64,000 nt of DNA from Ectobacillus funiculus. Its GTDB lineage: Bacteria; Bacillota; Bacilli; Bacillales; Bacillaceae_G. Each line of letters begins with the position of its first letter. Within the stretch, counting starts at the first letter, position 1. The position numbers and the translations under genes are program-made. The notes beneath the pieces are model-generated. The model ran no database searches, was not told the DNA's origin, and worked only from the letters and a program-made list of their open reading frames with translations. Below are positions 57,329-64,000 of this stretch, in pieces. The DNA lies in assembly GCF_004138295.1 (NCBI RefSeq), contig NZ_SCFM01000009.1:1-64000 (forward strand), in the 5' to 3' direction.

Positions 57329-57940
57329 TTGCCGATAAAGACTCGAGAAGACTATTATATATATTTAGAATCTGATTTAGATGCAAGGAAATTAGATCAA
57401 TGGAAACGCAGTTATAAGGTTTTGCATCCAGAACTATACTTCCAACGTTTATTAAGGAAGGCAGAATATTTAAAGACAAAGAAGTTAAAGAACTCTTTCT
57501 GGCTGTGGAGATACAACAGATCATTAATCCAGCTTAAAAAGGTAGGAGCCAGATTAGGTATCTCTATACATCCAGGGTCATTTGGTCCGGGATTAAAAAT
57601 CCCACATTTTGGCTCAGTTACAGTTAATAAGAAAGCTCGTATAGGAAAAAATTGTGAAATTCACTCTGGAGTTAATATAGGTATGCATAAAGGTGCGGTT
57701 CCTAAAATCGGTAATAACGTTTATATAGGGCCTGGAGCCAAAATATTCGGAGGAATAACAATAGGGAATAATGTATCTATAGGAGCTAATTCTGTTGTCA
57801 CTAAGGATGTTCCGGACAATGTAACTGTTGTCGGCATTCCGGCTAAAATTATAGCTGAAAATACAAAATCTCAATCTAGAAGAGGCTATGACAACGTTAA
57901 AAAGAGACGTGCTGAGACAGCACAAGAGCCAAAAGGGTAA
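57329..57940 (+). CDS. Serine acetyltransferase-like hexapeptide-repeat transferase
   Basis: The 203-residue protein has an N-terminal helical part (about 1-75) and a left-handed beta-helix of hexapeptide repeats (about 80-180): 'GPGLKIPHFGSVTVNKKARI', 'GVNIGMHKGAVPKIGNNVYI', 'NVSIGANSVVTKDVPDN', 'VVGIPAKII'. The catalytic-type His lies in 'PHFG'. It resembles EPS/capsule O-acetyltransferases of the CysE family (EpsH/VatD-like) more than biosynthetic CysE. The start is TTG at 57329 after AAGGGGAG. It probably acetylates a surface polysaccharide. Confidence 0.85.
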   Translation: MPIKTREDYYIYLESDLDARKLDQWKRSYKVLHPELYFQRLLRKAEYLKTKKLKNSFWLWRYNRSLIQLKKVGARLGISIHPGSFGPGLKIPHFGSVTVNKKARIGKNCEIHSGVNIGMHKGAVPKIGNNVYIGPGAKIFGGITIGNNVSIGANSVVTKDVPDNVTVVGIPAKIIAENTKSQSRRGYDNVKKRRAETAQEPKG

Positions 57941-57986
57941 TCGTGTAATAACAGATAATAGACATAAAAGCTGCTTTGTTAGTGCT

Positions 57987-58004
57987 AAAGAAAGTATAAA
58001 TTTG
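57987..58004 (+). repeat. Dispersed element fragment (first 18 bp)
   Basis: AAGAAAGTATAAATTT is the extreme 5' part of the element. The rest is missing, and a complete copy follows 94 bp downstream. Confidence 0.55.
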
Positions 58005-58040
58005 CCCATCTAGGGGACTTTCATAAATGTACTGAAAGGA

Positions 58041-58093
58041 ACTGATTCCTAATAATCCGCATTACAGGTGGAGTGTTAGGAATTAGTCTTTTT
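58041..58093 (+). terminator. Terminator after the acetyltransferase-like gene
   Basis: ACTGATTCCTAA (58041-58052) and TTAGGAATTAGT (58076-58087), with one wobble, then CTTTTTTAC. Confidence 0.85.
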
Positions 58094-58097
58094 TACA

Positions 58098-58214
58098 CCT
58101 TACGTATAAATTTTCAGCTTCGACGTAGTAGGACATTTTAAGAATAAAGTGTCAGTGCAACTACGCCTCTGTCTTCGTCCAAGGGCAGGCTCGCCAGTCG
58201 GCGAGTTTTCTTTA
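58098..58214 (+). repeat. Dispersed 130-bp element, copy 15 (5' hairpin shortened)
   Basis: The tip of the 5' hairpin is deleted (AAATTTTCAGCTTCGACGTAG). The middle motif ACTACG still matches CGTAGT. The final hairpin is CTCGCCAGTCGGCGAG with TTTTCTTT. It starts five bases after a terminator and overlaps the stop codon of the facing SGNH gene. Confidence 0.9.
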
Positions 58215-59066
58215 TAATCGTGTCAGTTGCTCTGAGAAGGAATTTTTTAGAATATCAAACCAAATTTTATATCCAATATCATTAGGGTGTACCCCATCTG
58301 CAATGAGGGTCTGTTCTAGCGGCAGTTTTTTTGTATGTATTGCTTTTTCATACGCAGTATGGATATCGATATAATACCATCCTTTACTTGTAACATATGT
58401 TTTGGTGCTATCTAAATAGTCCTTGTATGTCAAACCAAGTTTATTTGCCTTAACCCTTGTAGTACTAGGGTTTGGTGATTGCAGTACAATTAGTGTCTCA
58501 GGAAATTGCTTATGGATTGTATTTACAATAGTCTTTATATCAGCATTTGTTTGTTCAAGTGATACAGATTTGCGTTGATTGTTGAGGAGACAAACTTCAA
58601 ATATTACTATATCGGGCTGCTCTGCTATAACTTCATTAATCCGATTTTCTTTCAGTAGCTGGGACGTTGTGTGACCTGGGAATCCCTTATTCACAATCTT
58701 TACATGGCGGATACCCTTTACATTAGATCCAACATAATTTTGGAGCAATCCAACCCATGAGTGATTGAGATGATCATTCCCTTCAGGTGAAGCACCTACC
58801 CCGTAAGTAACACTATCCCCTAATGCGACTATTTTTGCACTTCCATTTTTATAGGATGTATATCGTAAGAAATCAATCATGCTTTTATGTGAACTTTGTT
58901 TCATTTCTGTAAGCATGTCTTGATAAATCTCTTCTGGGCTCTTCTTAGGCTCCTCGATATAGCGAGTAACAGTTTTTTCATCTTTCTTTTCAAAGAACAA
59001 ATATAAGTTACAGGTAATGGATAAGATAAGCAAAGCAGTAACAGTAAAAATCCAGACTCTTTTCAT
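58212..59066 (-). CDS. Membrane-anchored SGNH/GDSL hydrolase
   Basis: The 284-residue protein has an N-terminal membrane helix (about 4-25) and an SGNH domain with nucleophile S85 in 'VALGDSVTYGVGAS', block II 'NKGFPGHTTSQLL' and the His/Asp block 'LIADGVHPNDIGY'. AAGGAG fits the ATG at 59066; a longer in-frame start lacks a ribosome site. It is likely a deacetylase or esterase acting on surface polysaccharide outside the cell. Confidence 0.88.
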   Translation of the reverse strand: MKRVWIFTVTALLILSITCNLYLFFEKKDEKTVTRYIEEPKKSPEEIYQDMLTEMKQSSHKSMIDFLRYTSYKNGSAKIVALGDSVTYGVGASPEGNDHLNHSWVGLLQNYVGSNVKGIRHVKIVNKGFPGHTTSQLLKENRINEVIAEQPDIVIFEVCLLNNQRKSVSLEQTNADIKTIVNTIHKQFPETLIVLQSPNPSTTRVKANKLGLTYKDYLDSTKTYVTSKGWYYIDIHTAYEKAIHTKKLPLEQTLIADGVHPNDIGYKIWFDILKNSFSEQLTRL

Positions 59067-59713
59067 TTGTTGAAACTCCTTACTTTTGTGAACTAACGAA
59101 TCTATTATATACAACTTATCAATAGAGGGATAGGTGTAAAACTAGCAAAGTCTTTTCTTATGTATGTAGGGGCTTCTTTGTTAAACAATCAGAGTACATG
59201 CCCTCACTTGTAGCAGTTTGTTTATTTAAAAGGGATTATTTTTGTCTAATGTACAGGGAAAAGCATGATGAGCAATGTAAAGTGTATAGAGGATAATCAA
59301 CCAATCCCCTAACATTCTTTTATTTAGATGTTTTTATTTAAGGGAAATTAATGTAATATTAAGTGAGCATATTGAGTAACGGGAAATAGACAATACTCTC
59401 TCGCTACTACCTTAGACTCATTAAGAGAACGCGGTTCCATATTTTCTGAAGCATTCTTTGAGAAGGTGAGTAACTGAAGTAAATACAAGAGTTAGGGAGG
59501 GTATTTCATAGAGAACATATTTTCTTGGATTTATTGGTCTGGATACTTATATTCTACAAGAAACGTGTTCTTTTTGTTGCGGTTTTTATGATGGTCTTCT
59601 CTGGTCAGTCAGCACGCCTGATCAATCGTATGAATGAATTTTAAGAAGTGAGGGTTGTGATTTGGGCGTTTGCGGGTGTATGTAGAAATTAACTGTAAAC
59701 TTATGAATGGATA
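59067..59713. other. Long intergenic region, no supported gene
   Basis: A plus-strand frame of about 45 codons ends at TAA near 59643 ('LDLLVWILIFYKKRVLFVAV' then 'MMVFSGQSARLINRMNEF'). It looks like a single membrane helix with a basic tail, behind a GGGAGG at about 59496-59501, but has no good start at the right distance. I see no repeat copy here. Confidence 0.35.
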
Positions 59714-59741
59714 TTGTAAACGGTATTATATGCGTTATAAT
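59714..59741 (+). promoter_or_regulatory. Probable promoter of the CDP-glycerol glycerophosphotransferase gene
   Basis: TTGTAA and TATAAT lie 16 bp apart in very AT-rich DNA, leaving a 190-nt leader. Confidence 0.5.
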
Positions 59742-59933
59742 ATTTATTTGTGAACATATTTTACCAGGTTTATCGTGTGTATCCAATAGGATGACGGGAG
59801 AAACTGCTGTTATACATAGTATTTATAGTATATAAAACCCTTGTCATGCAAGGGAATAACAAGATATAAGTAAAGGTTTATTATTGATCTTACTTTGGAT
59901 ATTAAAAAGGAAAAGAAATGAAGAGGTGAGAAA

Positions 59934-62900
59934 ATGCAAAAAAATATAGGAAAGAAACTAGCGTTCGATCGTATAATATGGGACGGGACAAGCTTACAGC
60001 TCACTTTTTCCAAAAACTTTTCCTATAGTGAAGATTTATGTAAGCTATTAATTCAGAATCGGAACGGAAATAAAAGAAAGTTATTGGAATATAAGTGCAA
60101 GGAATACCCAGAATCTTATAAGTTCATTATTCCTACAAAGCAAATGGAAGAGCTAGAAAAAGGAAGATGGGATTTCTTTGTGGAGCTAGCAAGTGGAAAG
60201 ACGGCTAGCCAGAAGCGAATCGGTTTATATGATGTGCCCGTAACGTCAGAACCACTACGTTACCTTAATCCAATTAATAACAACGGTAAATATTCCTTTA
60301 TCCCGTACCTTACAGAAAAAAATGGTCTGTCTATTCATTGTGGGAACCTGCTGCAATTGGAGGATAAAAGCTATGATGTGGTACAATTTCCGCGAAAAGT
60401 GAAGCGTATAGAAGAAACTGCAACAAAAGTAATGTTTTCTTTTAAAGAACCACTGTCTGGTGATGCAAAAGATATGCAACTGATTATGAAAAGCGGAGAT
60501 GATGTTTGCCTAGTCCCGATGCGCCTTGACAGCAAACGAGAAGGTCTTGTCGTCGATAAAAAAGAGCTAAAGCCGCTTCATAAGAAACAGAAGTGGAACG
60601 TGTACTTGCAAGTGATAAAAGGCAATATATTAGAGCGTTACGAGTTAAATATTCAAGCAAAGACAAAGAATCAGATTGCCTTTGCTATTAAGAAACAAAA
60701 TGAGGAGCCACAAAAAATTTCCCGCCAAACTATCAAAGGAAAAATGCTTGCGGAGAACTTGCGAATTCAGAATGGATATATCGTGTTTGATGTAGCGCCG
60801 AAGGAACTAAAATATGCTCATAAAATAGAATTTTACCTAAGGAAAAGAAAAGCAAAGGATAAAATAATATTGGATGTAAAACGATCCTTGCATAAAGGGA
60901 AGGAACAAATCAAGATGCCTCTTTCCCAATTACAAAACGAGATTGTTGCCACAGGAAGATGGGATTTGTCTGTCGAACTCCATCACGAGCATGTGAAAGA
61001 AGTAAGAAGAATCGGGCATTATAATGTTACATATAAAGCTGAAGCGGATAAGCATGTGGGTTATGTGAAGCTGCATGAAGAAATCGGTGTTGCACCTTAC
61101 CTAACAGCAGATAATGAATTCTCCTTCTATTTCTGTACAGAAGAGCAATATGTGAACGCAAAGTATCCGGCTAACGCGGGGATCCTTGATTTGTCTATGA
61201 ACAAAGCAGGCCTATTGCAGTTTACGGCTGGTGTGACAGTTAAGGAAACAAATGACTTTGCTGTAGATCACGTTGTTTTGCGACTTCGAAATGATAAGAG
61301 CAAAGTATTCCATATTCCTTGTACTGAAGAGAGTTTAAAGGATGGATACAGCAGAAAAATTAAGGCTGAATTCAATCTAAGTGAAGTAGAGCTAGAGCAA
61401 TTCTATTGGGACTTCTTTATTTGTGTTACATTAAGAAATAAAGAGAAACGATTGATTCGACTTCGAAATGATAAGTATTCCATCAGATTGAAGCTAAAGC
61501 ATCAAATGCTGAAGTATAGCATAACCAATCAAGATGGTTATATGGCATACCCATATACTACTGCAAATGATTGTCTTAGTATCACGTATCGTCAAACAGG
61601 AGAGTTTGAGTCTCTTAAGTATAAGGTCAATGAATATACTGCATATTTTTTATATAATCTGCTATTTTGGTATTTTAATTGGAAGCCGATTTGGCTGATT
61701 CATGAGAAGTATTCAGAAACAGCACAAGATAATAGTTTTTATTTCTTTAAGCACTGTTACGAAAACTATTATGGTAAAAAGGTTTATTATGTAATCAAGA
61801 AAGGTTCCGCGGATGAACAAAACTTGATTCCATATAAGAACCGAGTCGTTTATTTCATGAGTATCAAGCATCTTTTGTTGTTGCTTGCTTCTAGATTAAT
61901 TGTTGCTTCAGAAACAAAAGGGCACGGATATGCATGGCGGGTTTCTAATGGCGTCATCCGTGATTTTGTAGATCAGAAAAAGTATGTTTTCCTACAGCAT
62001 GGTGTATTAGGCCTAAAGCGGGTAGACAACACATTTAAGGTGAATTCATCAAATGGTGCAGAATTATTTGTAGTTTCCTCTGATTTTGAGAAGAAAATTG
62101 TAGAAGATTATTTCGGGTATAAGAAAGAGAATATTATTGTTACAGGCTTATCTAGATGGGATGTAGTGCAAGATCGCTCACAGGAGATGCCTAGGAAGGA
62201 AATTTTCCTAATGCCAACATGGAGAAACTGGCTTGAGGAGGTAGAAGAGGAGCAGTTTGTTCAGTCCGATTACTACCGCGAGTATAATGGTGTTCTTCAA
62301 TCAGAAAAATTCCTTCGTGTACTCAAGGAAAATAATGTTGTGCTTAACTTCTATGTACACCCGAAATTTATGCCATATGTTTCAAACTTTACTAGTTCAA
62401 ATGAGCACATCAATGTTATTCAATTTGGAGAAGAAAAAATCAATGACTTACTCATGCGTTCAAGCCTATTAATAACGGATTATTCTAGTGTAGCTTGGGA
62501 AATGTATTATCAGAAGAAGCCGATTCTGTTTTTCCACTTTGATTTAGAGCAATATGTAGAAAATCAAGGAAGCTATATGGATTTAAAACAGGAGCTATTC
62601 GGTGATGTATCATATAGTGCTTCTGAGTTAGTGGATAAGCTCAGCATGTATATAGAAAACGGATTCCAAGAAAAAGAAGAATTCAGCGCAATACGACATG
62701 ACTACTTCAAATACGTCGATCATAACAATAGTGCTAGAATTTATCGTGAGATTATAAAGAGGGAAGATGAACTTACTCAGCCGGATTCTCTTCTCGTTCG
62801 CATGAAAAAGAATTATCTGATTAGATCTCTATGGAGAAAATCCAAAGAAATCCCCCTTGTTCATCGGATTAGCAGACGAATTTTGATGGTATTAGAATAA
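59934..62900 (+). CDS. Large CDP-glycerol glycerophosphotransferase (TagB/TagF family)
   Basis: The 988-residue protein has two parts. Residues 1 to about 530 contain at least three beta-sandwich repeats, each closing with a line such as 'GRWDFFVELASGKTASQKRI', 'GRWDLSVELHHEHVKEVRRI' or 'FYWDFFICVTLRNKEKRLIR'. The C-terminal part is a Glyphos_transf domain with His689 in 'VFLQHGVLGLKR', 'TGLSRWDVV', 'MPTWRNWL', His809 in 'NFYVHPKFMPYV' and 'SLLITDYSSVAWEMYYQKKP'. Such enzymes polymerise glycerol-phosphate or ribitol-phosphate in teichoic-acid-like polymers. The repeated N-terminal part probably binds the acceptor polymer. The ATG follows GAGGTGAG. The gene stands alone. Confidence 0.93.
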   Translation: MQKNIGKKLAFDRIIWDGTSLQLTFSKNFSYSEDLCKLLIQNRNGNKRKLLEYKCKEYPESYKFIIPTKQMEELEKGRWDFFVELASGKTASQKRIGLYDVPVTSEPLRYLNPINNNGKYSFIPYLTEKNGLSIHCGNLLQLEDKSYDVVQFPRKVKRIEETATKVMFSFKEPLSGDAKDMQLIMKSGDDVCLVPMRLDSKREGLVVDKKELKPLHKKQKWNVYLQVIKGNILERYELNIQAKTKNQIAFAIKKQNEEPQKISRQTIKGKMLAENLRIQNGYIVFDVAPKELKYAHKIEFYLRKRKAKDKIILDVKRSLHKGKEQIKMPLSQLQNEIVATGRWDLSVELHHEHVKEVRRIGHYNVTYKAEADKHVGYVKLHEEIGVAPYLTADNEFSFYFCTEEQYVNAKYPANAGILDLSMNKAGLLQFTAGVTVKETNDFAVDHVVLRLRNDKSKVFHIPCTEESLKDGYSRKIKAEFNLSEVELEQFYWDFFICVTLRNKEKRLIRLRNDKYSIRLKLKHQMLKYSITNQDGYMAYPYTTANDCLSITYRQTGEFESLKYKVNEYTAYFLYNLLFWYFNWKPIWLIHEKYSETAQDNSFYFFKHCYENYYGKKVYYVIKKGSADEQNLIPYKNRVVYFMSIKHLLLLLASRLIVASETKGHGYAWRVSNGVIRDFVDQKKYVFLQHGVLGLKRVDNTFKVNSSNGAELFVVSSDFEKKIVEDYFGYKKENIIVTGLSRWDVVQDRSQEMPRKEIFLMPTWRNWLEEVEEEQFVQSDYYREYNGVLQSEKFLRVLKENNVVLNFYVHPKFMPYVSNFTSSNEHINVIQFGEEKINDLLMRSSLLITDYSSVAWEMYYQKKPILFFHFDLEQYVENQGSYMDLKQELFGDVSYSASELVDKLSMYIENGFQEKEEFSAIRHDYFKYVDHNNSARIYREIIKREDELTQPDSLLVRMKKNYLIRSLWRKSKEIPLVHRISRRILMVLE

Positions 62901-62969
62901 GAGAACTATATAAAAGTGAAGTTTCACGGCGAACGTATCTTACTGTATTACTAATATCATTTATCAAAT

Positions 62970-63033
62970 AAAGGATATCCCAAAAGGCGATGCACAGTGC
63001 TAATGCTAACCTTTTAGGATATCCTTGTTTTTT
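62970..63033 (+). terminator. Terminator of the glycerophosphotransferase gene
   Basis: AAGGATATCC (62971-62980) and GGATATCCTT (63017-63026) with inner AAAAGG/CCTTTT pairing, then GTTTTTTAC. Confidence 0.88.
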
Positions 63034-63037
63034 ACAC

Positions 63038-63136
63038 CCTAAGTATAAATTTCTAACTAGAAGCCGATTCGACGTAATAGGAAGCTTTAGAAGCACAGTG
63101 CTTACTTAAAGGCTTGCCGATCAGCGAGTTTTTTTC
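63038..63136 (+). repeat. Dispersed 130-bp element, copy 16 (middle block deleted)
   Basis: The 5' hairpin (AAATTTCTAACTAG, CGTAATAGGAAGC) is present. The GTCTTCGCCC block is lost, and the end GCCGATCAGCGAG with TTTTTTTCTT remains. It begins five bases after a terminator. Confidence 0.85.
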
Positions 63137-64000
63137 TTATTTATATTTTTTGTCTGTCTCAATAAACACATTGCTTTCTACTTTAAATTGGGAAGTAATA
63201 AATTTGCCATTAGTTATATGGTGCTTGCCATCAACAGTATAATAAGAGCCGAATTTATCTATTCGAACTCCCATGGCACAATCGATGAAACGATTCCCCT
63301 TAACAAGAGTGTTTTCCCAGTTATGTCCTCGTACAGCAGCATAGGTCATTCCTTCGAAGGTATTATTTAAAATTTGTATGTTGGAGTAAGGATTAGCAAG
63401 AGCGGTAGAATGGCTCCCAACCCCTACTCCCCAAGGCTTCATGCCTTTTACATGGGAGTTTCCAAAGTAGTTATCTTCTATTCTTATATTTTTAGTAACA
63501 GTGAAATCAACCGTCCCAAATCTTCGAAAGGCCTTCTCTGAAATCATGCCATCAATTTGAATCGCTTCTATGTAAGAGTTATCTCCTGCCCCGTAAAAGC
63601 CAAGGAATTTGTTATTTTTAATGATAACATCCTTGTTTCCAGCAGAGTCAATCGCGTGTCCTCCTACTATATTTTTGATCACAGTATTTTGAATCAGAAT
63701 ATTCTGGCCGTGGGCGAATCCGAAAACAGAAGGTGTCCATACCTTATCTTTTCCTGCGGCATCCCAAATTCCCCCATCTACAATGATATTTGAATTTCCA
63801 TCATAGCCCTTATATGAGACCTTAAAATCTCCATTTAGTAGCATAATTTCTTTATGTGTATTGGCTTTGCGGAAAACTGTGTTAGGAGAGGTGTAGAGCC
63901 ATGTATTACTATAAATGTGCAATGCCTTCTTTAATGTATATGAGCCTTCTGGAATTATAACTTTAATAGGTATTTTTGAGTTCTTAGCAAGATTTAATGC
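63137..64000 (-). CDS. Right-handed parallel beta-helix protein (5' end beyond window)
   Basis: The minus-strand frame is open from the stop at 63137 to the right edge (288 codons visible). The start lies outside the window; the ATG at 63922 is internal, because 'KVIIPEGSYTLKKALHIYS' continues upstream in frame. Repeated strands ('NILIQNTVIKNIVGG', 'DVIIKNNKFLGF', 'NIRIEDNYFGNS', 'NIQILNNTFEGM') are typical of pectate-lyase-like or GH28-related beta-helices. It probably degrades or modifies an exopolysaccharide, consistent with neighbouring surface-polymer genes. The substrate is unknown. Confidence 0.85.
   Translation of the reverse strand, partial: ALNLAKNSKIPIKVIIPEGSYTLKKALHIYSNTWLYTSPNTVFRKANTHKEIMLLNGDFKVSYKGYDGNSNIIVDGGIWDAAGKDKVWTPSVFGFAHGQNILIQNTVIKNIVGGHAIDSAGNKDVIIKNNKFLGFYGAGDNSYIEAIQIDGMISEKAFRRFGTVDFTVTKNIRIEDNYFGNSHVKGMKPWGVGVGSHSTALANPYSNIQILNNTFEGMTYAAVRGHNWENTLVKGNRFIDCAMGVRIDKFGSYYTVDGKHHITNGKFITSQFKVESNVFIETDKKYK

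Overview
The window reads as chromosome of a spore-forming member of the Bacillaceae. It carries spoIID, spoIIQ and spoIIID, mbl, murAA, ywlE/ywlF/ywlG, glyA, upp, a complete atp operon and an 11-gene nuo operon. The atp-then-nuo arrangement resembles the Bacillus cereus group and its close relatives. No rRNA, tRNA or CRISPR array was seen.

Layout. (1) 1-9.65 kb, accessory: a tnpB-type gene cut by the left edge; a response regulator/histidine kinase pair; a broken gerAB-like gene; a KtrB potassium channel followed by a stub of ktrA; and a lantibiotic-immunity-type ABC transporter that probably belongs to the two-component pair. The mhqP-mhqD quinone-resistance pair follows on the minus strand. 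(2) 10.4-24.8 kb, conserved core: ywlE-rpiB-ywlG, glyA, upp, a secreted subtilase, then the ATP synthase operon. (3) 24.8-27 kb: a DUF1796 gene lacking a normal start codon, a small helix-turn-helix protein and a DUF975 membrane protein. (4) 27.2-38.2 kb: nuoABCDHIJKLMN without nuoEFG, in which NuoC has six 37-residue Ala/Lys/Glu repeats. (5) 38.4-42.3 kb: ywzB, ywmB, murAA, spoIID. (6) 42.4-51.6 kb, an apparent insertion between spoIID and spoIIQ: a diguanylate cyclase, modBA and their probable regulator, a decayed and scrambled nitrate reductase/flavoprotein gene, a MarR gene with an early stop, a GNAT and a sirtuin. (7) 51.9-55.8 kb: spoIIQ, two small-protein genes, spoIIID, mbl. (8) 55.9-64 kb, cell-surface polymer genes: a phosphodiester glycosidase, a serine-acetyltransferase-like enzyme, an SGNH esterase, a large CDP-glycerol glycerophosphotransferase and a beta-helix protein cut by the right edge.

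The most striking unexplained feature is a dispersed intergenic element of about 130 bp: 12 near-complete copies plus 5 fragments. It has an AAATTT-ended 5' hairpin, a conserved middle block and a 3' CTCGCC/GGCGAG hairpin followed by a T-tract. Ten of the 12 fuller copies begin or end 0-11 nt from the T-tract or stem of an intrinsic terminator, or from the T-tract of another copy. Paired base changes between copies suggest that RNA (or single-stranded DNA) structure is under selection. I do not recognise it as a named family.
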